Origin: Bacteroidota bacterium
GTDB taxonomy: Bacteria > Bacteroidota > Bacteroidia > Flavobacteriales > Flavobacteriaceae
Direction: 5' to 3'
DNA length: 28,614 nucleotides
NCBI GenBank assembly: GCA_023437485.1
Contig: JAEZGB010000096.1
Span: forward strand, 1 to 28,614
Part shown: positions 23,880-28,614 of the stretch, piece by piece
Position numbering within the stretch: position 1 is the first letter of the stretch
Layout: the number at the start of each line of letters is the position of its first letter
Translations under genes and position numbers: made by a program
The notes under the pieces: generated by a model
The model's database searches: none
What the model saw: the letters and a program-made list of their open reading frames with translations, nothing else
What the model was told of the DNA's origin: nothing

Positions 23880-23905
23880 AATCGCTTACGTAAAGCCATC
23901 TTTGT
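23880..23905 (+). promoter_or_regulatory. Candidate promoter, shared motif copy 2
   Basis: AATCGC, then CATCTTTGT ending at 23905; similar to the element at 23031-23056, with the same 21-base step from AAYCGC to TTTG. Predicted start about 23911, 9 bases before the hairpin at 23920. Confidence 0.5.
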
Positions 23906-23910
23906 TTATG

Positions 23911-23982
23911 CCATTTCAGAAGTGCCTTATATCGCAAAAATTGCTATGAAAAAGAATATTTAGCGTTAAGGCACTTTTTTTT
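23911..23982 (+). ncRNA. Candidate small RNA or terminated leader upstream of the YtxH gene
   Basis: From the predicted start (about 23911) to the T run is about 70 bases. A perfect 10-bp stem, AAGTGCCTTA (23920-23929) with TAAGGCACTT (23967-23976), contains a second CGC/GCG pairing (23933-23935 with 23963-23965) and a long AT-rich loop, and is followed by eight T (23975-23982). This is a complete promoter-to-terminator unit of sRNA size, or an attenuator for the YtxH gene at 24019. Simple termination of the upstream 82-residue gene is also possible. Confidence 0.5.
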
Positions 23983-24018
23983 GACCAAAACGAATATTAA
24001 TTTCAAAATCAAATCATT

Positions 24019-24339
24019 ATGGAAGCAGGTAAAGTTTTATTGGGTACATTGGCAGGAGTAGCAATCGGTGCCATCGTTGGTGTTTTGCTGGCTCCGGACA
24101 AAGGATCCGAAACCCGCAAGAAACTCTCGGAAAGAGGAACTGATTATGCCGATGGCCTTCGCAACAAAGTTGAGGGTCTGAAAGACAAGTACAACAACAT
24201 TGTTGATGACGTGACCAGCAAATTGGAGTCATTTGGTGCCGACAGCACTGAAACCCGTGGCAATGGCCAGGGCCGCACTGCAACTGCCGGCGCTACAGGT
24301 TCTGCAACAGGTACTTCAACCGGTTCAACAAGCCGCTAA
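24019..24339 (+). CDS. YtxH domain protein (general stress, membrane-anchored)
   Basis: 106 residues. The N-terminal membrane helix (about 5-25, LLGTLAGVAIGAIVGVLLAP) runs into the YtxH signature LLAPDKGSETRKKLSERG, followed by an amphipathic helix (about 45-75, VEGLKDKYNNIVDDVTSKLE) likely to lie on the membrane or form a coiled coil. The last 30 residues are a Gly/Thr/Ser/Ala low-complexity tail. YtxH-type proteins are general-stress proteins in Bacillus; their exact role is unknown. It lies 11 bases before the Holin-X-like gene, so these two and the next gene form an operon. Confidence 0.92.
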   Translation: MEAGKVLLGTLAGVAIGAIVGVLLAPDKGSETRKKLSERGTDYADGLRNKVEGLKDKYNNIVDDVTSKLESFGADSTETRGNGQGRTATAGATGSATGTSTGSTSR

Positions 24340-24350
24340 TTAAAAAAGAA

Positions 24351-24701
24351 ATGGGTATGGATGAAGAAAAATCGTTTACCGGAAAATTGTATGATCAGGT
24401 TGAGCAGTACGCCAAAACAACGTTTGAGCTCTATAAGCTAAAAGCAGCCAAGACGCTCTCGGAAGTTTTCGCTTCTGTCGCCACCGGATTCATTCTCTGG
24501 GTACTTTTTCTCTTCATCCTCCTTTTTTTAAGTATCGGTGGGGCGCTTTATTTAGGAAAAGTCCTGGGCGAGTGGCACTATGGATTTTTCGCCCTTGCGG
24601 GATTCTACATCCTGTTGGTCGTCGCCATTTATCTCATGAGGGTCAAAGTGCTGACGCGTAAACTCAATGATTTTATTATCAAACAAATATTCAAGAACTG
24701 A
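24351..24701 (+). CDS. Phage holin superfamily / Holin-X-like (DUF1469) membrane protein
   Basis: 116 residues (start ATG at 24351, or 24357 two codons on). An N-terminal cytosolic helix (TGKLYDQVEQYAKTTFELYK) is followed by two membrane helices (about 48-70, FILWVLFLFILLFLSIGGALYL, and about 76-95, FFALAGFYILLVVAIYL) with a basic C-terminus. This is the standard form of the Holin-X/DUF1469 family, which in non-phage settings accompanies YtxH proteins at stress loci. No other phage genes are around, so lysis is unlikely. The stop overlaps the start of the next gene by one base (TGATG). Confidence 0.88.
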   Translation: MGMDEEKSFTGKLYDQVEQYAKTTFELYKLKAAKTLSEVFASVATGFILWVLFLFILLFLSIGGALYLGKVLGEWHYGFFALAGFYILLVVAIYLMRVKVLTRKLNDFIIKQIFKN

Positions 24702-25129
24702 TGGCAATACAAGATGTATCAAGCCTCGATCTTCGCATCCTTGAACTGGAAGGCCGTCAAGCCGCAGAAATGCAGGAAATCAAGGCTGAGTTCAGGCTTG
24801 CAAAGGAAAGGCTCAAACCGGGCAATCTTATTCGGATGGCAATCAGCTCCTTGAACAGTTCGCCCGAAATCAAGAATGACATCAAAAACGGTCTGATGGG
24901 CCTCGGGGCAGGTTTCCTTACCAATAAGCTGTTTCTGGGTTCGGTAAAAGGCCCGCTAAAAAAATTAATCGGTATTGGGGTTGAAGCCGCGATGGCGAAC
25001 CTGGCGCTCAGGTATCCCGAAACCATCAAGAACACCGGGATATCAATGATTACCAAATTCCTGAAGTCTATCCGGCTGAAAGACCGCGATATAGACACCC
25101 AGCATTTATCCGGAGGCGCGACACTTTAG
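24701..25129 (+). CDS. Conserved-looking protein of unknown function, partner of the Holin-X gene
   Basis: 142 residues, translationally coupled to the Holin-X-like gene by a one-base overlap. The first 45 residues form a charged helix (LELEGRQAAEMQEIKAEFRL), probably coiled coil. The middle and end (about 65-120) are amphipathic and Gly-rich, with MGLGAGFLTNKLFLG and LIGIGVEAAMANLAL, perhaps membrane-associated but not clearly transmembrane. I do not recognise a named domain. The trio YtxH, Holin-X and this protein probably acts together at the membrane; that is inference from coupling only. Confidence 0.75.
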   Translation: MAIQDVSSLDLRILELEGRQAAEMQEIKAEFRLAKERLKPGNLIRMAISSLNSSPEIKNDIKNGLMGLGAGFLTNKLFLGSVKGPLKKLIGIGVEAAMANLALRYPETIKNTGISMITKFLKSIRLKDRDIDTQHLSGGATL

Positions 25130-25153
25130 TGACCGTGCTTCTTCACAATAAAC

Positions 25154-25177
25154 AAGCGGCTTGAAGCCGTTTTTTTT
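25154..25177 (+). terminator. Intrinsic terminator after the YtxH operon
   Basis: CGGCT with AGCCG around a 3-base loop, extended by A/T and G-T pairs, and followed by eight T (25170-25177). Confidence 0.85.
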
Positions 25178-25195
25178 GTGGCCTAAAGCCCTGCA

Positions 25196-25234
25196 ATAAA
25201 TTTTCAGGTGCTGGCGATTGTCAGCAAAATTTAT
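25196..25234 (+). promoter_or_regulatory. Inverted repeat upstream of the AraC-type regulator gene
   Basis: ATAAATTTT (25196-25204) pairs with AAAATTTAT (25226-25234), and inside it GCTG (25210-25213) pairs with CAGC (25222-25225), with a 5-base bulge on the left arm. It lies 26 bases before the start codon. It may be an operator or an RNA hairpin; no T run follows, so it is not a terminator. Confidence 0.5.
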
Positions 25235-25260
25235 CTATATTTAAGTTCAAATTAAAACGA

Positions 25261-25818
25261 ATGAAGTTTTACATCAAGTTTGACGGGATCGCGGCCTGTA
25301 AAGTGATTGTCAGGGAACATCTTGACGAATTGGGAATTCAGTATGAAATGCTGAGCCTGGGTGAGATTATCATCAACAATAAATTGCCCGATGAAGTTTT
25401 TGAACAACTTCAAAAAGACCTTGGCCGGTACAGCATTGAAATTGTCAGCAATCCCAAAAACCAGCTGATCCAGCGCATCAAGGATACCATCGTGGAGCTT
25501 GTGCACGAGCCGGACATGCCCCTGACCACCATCTCAGTTTACCTCTCTGAAAAGCTCAATCTGAGCTATGGCTACATTTCCAATGTTTTTTCAGAATACA
25601 CTTACAGTTCAATTGAAAACTACTTCATCATCCAGAAAATCGAGCGTGCCAAAAAGCTCATTATCGAGGAAGAACTAACATTGACGGAGATCTCATACAA
25701 GCTGAATTACAGCAGCGTGGCGCACCTCTCCGGACAATTCAAGAAAACCACCGGGCTTACTCCCTCAATGTTCAAAAGGATCATTGAAAGACGAAGGCTT
25801 TCGGCCAAGAATGCGTAA
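25261..25818 (+). CDS. AraC-family transcriptional regulator with small alpha/beta N-terminal domain
   Basis: 185 residues. The C-terminal AraC DNA-binding domain (about 85-180) has two helix-turn-helix units: the first around VYLSEKLNLSYGYISNVFSE, the second LTEISYKLNYSSVAHLSGQF followed by the family signature KKTTGLTPSMFKRI. The N-terminal 65 residues (MKFYIKFDGIAACKVIVREH onwards) look like a small beta-alpha-beta fold similar in layout to heavy-metal-associated domains, but without the CxxC metal site. From memory, this fusion is common in Flavobacteria beside two-component genes. It is 15 bases upstream of the response regulator gene, so the three are one operon. Likely target: the stress genes upstream, by inference. 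Confidence 0.9.
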   Translation: MKFYIKFDGIAACKVIVREHLDELGIQYEMLSLGEIIINNKLPDEVFEQLQKDLGRYSIEIVSNPKNQLIQRIKDTIVELVHEPDMPLTTISVYLSEKLNLSYGYISNVFSEYTYSSIENYFIIQKIERAKKLIIEEELTLTEISYKLNYSSVAHLSGQFKKTTGLTPSMFKRIIERRRLSAKNA

Positions 25819-25833
25819 TAGAAATGGTGTAAG

Positions 25834-26286
25834 ATGAGCGGCAAAACCGGACCTTTTCATATCCTGCTGGCGGATGACGACGCCGATGACCGTCAATTCT
25901 TTATCGAGGCCATGAGCGATCTCAAGATGCGCAACAGGTTATCGGTGTTCAAAAATGGCGAAGAACTGATGGATTATCTCGAACATCCGGACAATTCTGT
26001 TCCGCACATCCTGTTTTTGGATCTCAACATGCCGTGCAAAACCGGAATGGACTGTCTTAAGGAAATACGCCAGAATGCCAAATTCAATGACCTTTCAATT
26101 GCGATCTACTCCACATCGTCGGCCGAAAAGGACATTGAAAATTCATTCATCGGAGGCGCCAACGTGTACATCAAAAAGCCCAATGACTTCGCCAAACTCA
26201 AAAAGGCCATTCAGGAAGTAATCAATATCAACTGGCAGTACCATTCGTCGGGAATGAATATGGAAACCTTTTTCCTGACAATCTAA
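25834..26286 (+). CDS. Single-domain response regulator (Rcp1-like)
   Basis: 150 residues, receiver domain only. Acidic pocket Asp14-Asp16 (LLADDDADDR), phosphoacceptor Asp63 (LFLDLNMPCKTGMD), the switch Thr/Ser (IYSTSS, about 94) and Lys115 (YIKKPNDF) are all intact. No DNA-binding or enzymatic output domain follows, so it must pass its signal by protein contact or phosphotransfer. It is 2 bases before the kinase gene and downstream of the AraC gene, a strong hint that the kinase is its partner. The C-terminal tail NWQYHSSGMNMETFFLTI is typical of this Bacteroidota receiver type. Confidence 0.95.
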   Translation: MSGKTGPFHILLADDDADDRQFFIEAMSDLKMRNRLSVFKNGEELMDYLEHPDNSVPHILFLDLNMPCKTGMDCLKEIRQNAKFNDLSIAIYSTSSAEKDIENSFIGGANVYIKKPNDFAKLKKAIQEVININWQYHSSGMNMETFFLTI

Positions 26287-26288
26287 AT

Positions 26289-28070
26289 ATGAAGAGCGCG
26301 TACCTCTACAAGTCGTCGCTCATCATAAAAATTGCGTTGGCCACCGCGATATTGCTCATCGTGTACATTACGGGGGTATTCTTTGACCAGATGCAAAACC
26401 TTGGGAAATCGGTTGATTCCATGTCACGGTCCAACCGGAAACTGGTTGAGCTGGAGCACATCATGAGCGTGATCAATTCCAACGAAACTGCTGTTCGGAG
26501 TTACATTATCACAGGCGACAGCACCTATCTTGAGAACCGGTTCGTCCAAAAGCGAAAACTCAGGCAGAATTTTGAAAGACTGGCCCAGTGGCATCAGCCG
26601 GGCGATGCTTTTGAACCCGATAGCCTTCGGTCTATGGTTGACCGCCGCTATGATCATTTCGCACTTAACCTCTACAAGTCCAGAATCCTGCCGTCGGGCA
26701 ATCCTGACCTTCGGGCATCAATCGCCAATGCCGACAGGCTCACCGATACCATTCGCGATTATATTGCAGCATCGATGCGGCACGAGGTGAAATCGGTCGA
26801 AATGAACCAAATAGACCACAGTTTCAAATTGCATCGCTCAACCATCACGTCATTCGTCCTGGTGACCATCGCTTTGTTCATCCTTTTGATATCGCTGAAC
26901 AGGATCAATTCAGACCTTACCAACCTGCGAAAACTCAACGAGGAGCTCAAATTCCTGAACTATACCTTCAACAATGCCGAACGAATCGCCGGGATCAGCC
27001 ACTGGAAATACAATCTCAAGCACCGCGTATACACCTTTTCCGAAAATTTTTACGGAATGATGATGCTGGATCCGGACGATTACAAGCCAAGCCTGGAAAA
27101 CATCCTTCCCTTTATCCATCACGACGACCGCGAAATGGTGATGAATGCCTACACTGACGCCCTGGTTAACCGCACGCCGGTTTCGGCCGAATTCAGGATT
27201 TTTTTAAACAGCAACCAGATGCGGTACATAAAATCGGTGGGCAGTTTTGTGGAGAATTCGGAAGGCGAAACCGTGATGATCGGTGTCAATTATGACATTA
27301 CCGAGCAATCGCTCAAAAACCTTGAACTTGAACAAAACAACCGAAACCTCATTGCCACCAATGCCGAGCTGGAGTCCTTCAATAACATCGTGAGCCATGA
27401 CCTGCAGGAGCCGCTGCGAAAAATCCAGATGTTTATTTCCAGGCTTGAAGAACGTGAATTGGAAGCCCTTACCGAGCAGGGTCGAGAGTATTTCGCCCGG
27501 ATCAGTTCATCGGCCAACCGCATGCAGACACTGCTGATTGACCTGGTTAATTACTCCAGGGCAATGAAAGGCGATAGAACTTTCAAAAAAACCGACCTGA
27601 ATTCGATACTGGACGATGTCCGGCAGGCACTCGCCACTGACATTGAAGACAAAAACGCCGTAATTAATAGTGCGGGCCTTCCGGTGCTCAAAGTGATACC
27701 CTTCCAGATTCATCAGCTCTTTGTGAACCTGATTTCCAATTCGCTCAAATTCCATTCACCCTCCAAAACCCCGGTGATTAATATTGAGTTGGAAAAAATG
27801 GATGAGCCCGAAATTCGCGACGGGATTACGCTCCATCCCAAGAAATTCGCGAAGATCGCAGTTACCGACAACGGCATCGGCTTCCGCCAGGAATTCGCCG
27901 ACAAGATATTTTTGCTTTTCCGCAGGCTGCAAAAAGAATCGTATGAAGGTACCGGAATAGGGCTGGCCATTTGCAAACGGGTTGTTGAAAACCACAACGG
28001 TTTTATTTTTGCCGAAAGCCGGCAGGGGAAAGGCGCGAGGTTTGTTATTTATCTGCCGCTTCGTCAGTGA
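26289..28070 (+). CDS. Membrane sensor histidine kinase, CHASE3-PAS-HisKA-HATPase
   Basis: 593 residues. Membrane helices at about 11-31 and 187-204 frame a periplasmic CHASE3 domain (about 35-180, with NSNETAVRSYIITGDSTYLE). A PAS domain follows (about 225-340, ending IGVNYDITEQ), then a HisKA dimerisation helix with phosphoacceptor His370 in FNNIVSHDLQEPLRKIQ, and the HATPase domain: N box LFVNLISNSLKFHS (Asn480/Asn484), G1 DNGIGF (527-532), F box KIFLLFRRLQ, G2 GTGIGLA (554-560). All residues for kinase activity are present. The ligand of CHASE3 is unknown. It is the last gene of the AraC-receiver-kinase operon, and its 3' end overlaps the converging ACR3 gene by 26 bases. Confidence 0.96.
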   Translation: MKSAYLYKSSLIIKIALATAILLIVYITGVFFDQMQNLGKSVDSMSRSNRKLVELEHIMSVINSNETAVRSYIITGDSTYLENRFVQKRKLRQNFERLAQWHQPGDAFEPDSLRSMVDRRYDHFALNLYKSRILPSGNPDLRASIANADRLTDTIRDYIAASMRHEVKSVEMNQIDHSFKLHRSTITSFVLVTIALFILLISLNRINSDLTNLRKLNEELKFLNYTFNNAERIAGISHWKYNLKHRVYTFSENFYGMMMLDPDDYKPSLENILPFIHHDDREMVMNAYTDALVNRTPVSAEFRIFLNSNQMRYIKSVGSFVENSEGETVMIGVNYDITEQSLKNLELEQNNRNLIATNAELESFNNIVSHDLQEPLRKIQMFISRLEERELEALTEQGREYFARISSSANRMQTLLIDLVNYSRAMKGDRTFKKTDLNSILDDVRQALATDIEDKNAVINSAGLPVLKVIPFQIHQLFVNLISNSLKFHSPSKTPVINIELEKMDEPEIRDGITLHPKKFAKIAVTDNGIGFRQEFADKIFLLFRRLQKESYEGTGIGLAICKRVVENHNGFIFAESRQGKGARFVIYLPLRQ

Positions 28071-28614
28071 TAAAATGCGGCTGATTCCCAAATTTTTTCC
28101 TGAACCAGAATGCGACGTTTACCAATGCAATCAATGCGGGAACCTCAATCAACGGACCAATAACCCCCGCAAAAGCCTGTCCGCTGTTGATTCCAAAGAC
28201 GCCGATGGCCACCGCAATGGCAAGTTCAAAGTTATTTCCGGTAGCAGTGAACGCGATTGAGGTACTTTTCGAATAATCGGCACCAAAATATTTCCCGGCA
28301 AAAAAGCTCACCACAAACATGACCGTGAAGTAAATGATGAGCGGGATGGCGATGCGAACCACGTCAACCGGAATCTGCATGATGAGTTCGCCCTTAAGGC
28401 TGAACATCACCACAATGGTAAATAGCAGCGCGATTAGTGTGATGGGTGAGATTACCGGAATAAACGTGGTATTGAACCATTTGGCGCCCCTGGCATTGAT
28501 GATTGCGTAACGGCTGATGAGGCCCAGGGCGAATGGAATTCCGAGGTAAATCCCCACGCTTTCGGCAACTTGCCCAACGCTGATGCTGACTTCAAAACCC
28601 TCATAGCCAAAAAC
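28045..28614 (-). CDS. arsB: ACR3-family arsenite efflux transporter, C-terminal part (cut by window end)
   Basis: The frame is open to the window edge on the - strand; its first visible residues are VFGYEGFEVSISVGQVAESV and the first part of the gene is missing. About 189 residues remain, with five or so membrane helices. Family features: ESVGIYLGIPFALGLISRY, KGELIMQIPVDVVRIAIPL, TATGNNFELAIAVAIGVFGI (the core of the bile-acid/ACR3 fold) and VIGPLIEVPALIALVNVA. ACR3 proteins export arsenite or antimonite using the proton-motive force. Other BASS transporters are possible, but the LIEVPALIALVNVAFWF ending favours ACR3. It converges on the kinase gene. Confidence 0.9.
   Translation of the reverse strand, partial: VFGYEGFEVSISVGQVAESVGIYLGIPFALGLISRYAIINARGAKWFNTTFIPVISPITLIALLFTIVVMFSLKGELIMQIPVDVVRIAIPLIIYFTVMFVVSFFAGKYFGADYSKSTSIAFTATGNNFELAIAVAIGVFGINSGQAFAGVIGPLIEVPALIALVNVAFWFRKKFGNQPHFITDEAADK

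Noticed and set aside
24351..24701. Prophage remnant because of a holin-type protein
   Set aside because: No phage structural, integrase or endolysin gene nearby. The Holin-X family commonly occurs beside YtxH genes in normal chromosomes.

Overview
The window looks like a chromosomal segment from a Bacteroidota genome, most likely Flavobacteriia. Evidence: genes lack Shine-Dalgarno sequences but have TTTG / TAnnTTTG promoter elements; a very large secreted protein ends in a type IX secretion (T9SS) sorting domain; dnaA is followed by a low-molecular-weight phosphatase and an RsmI-like methyltransferase; and the GAPDH has the 'RRYTYY' tail I associate with this phylum. By eye the base composition is fairly balanced, richer in GC than typical Flavobacterium. 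I see no tRNA, rRNA, CRISPR array, insertion sequence or prophage.

Layout. 1-324: 3' end of a GAPDH gene. 398-1798 (-): periplasmic HtrA/Deg protease. 1916-5134 (+): overlapping operon dapF, GNAT acetyltransferase, mltG, DUF2279 protein, followed by a separate secreted lysozyme-like protein (5235-5873); the theme is cell wall (diaminopimelate supply and glycan cleavage). 5898-8508 (-): dnaA, phosphatase, methyltransferase operon. 8695-9102 (+): hotdog thioesterase. 9096-11329 (-): ribD, HAD hydrolase, IMPACT/YigZ operon. 11360-12675 (+): GNAT and prmC. 12662-13903 (-): MacB-type ABC permease. 14119-15492 (+): hisS, whose reading frame is broken by one in-frame TAA between the catalytic and anticodon-binding domains. 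15559-21669 (-): 2036-residue T9SS cargo with a glycine-rich head, four choice-of-anchor-D-like repeats, calcium-binding type 3 repeats, a LamG-like domain and a C-terminal sorting domain.

22101-28070 (+) is the most interesting region, a stress-type locus. It holds a DUF892/YciE ferritin-like protein with a histone-like basic tail, an acidic mini-protein, a hydrophilin-like protein without Leu, Ile, Val or Cys, a small one-helix membrane protein, a YtxH protein, a Holin-X-like membrane protein, an unknown partner, and then a regulatory trio: AraC-type regulator, single-domain response regulator and CHASE3-PAS histidine kinase. Two promoters here share an unusual motif, and one of them is followed at once by a terminator hairpin, which suggests a small RNA or an attenuator. 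I infer that the trio controls the small envelope/stress proteins, but nothing in the sequence proves it. The window closes with the 3' part of an ACR3-type arsenite exporter (-).
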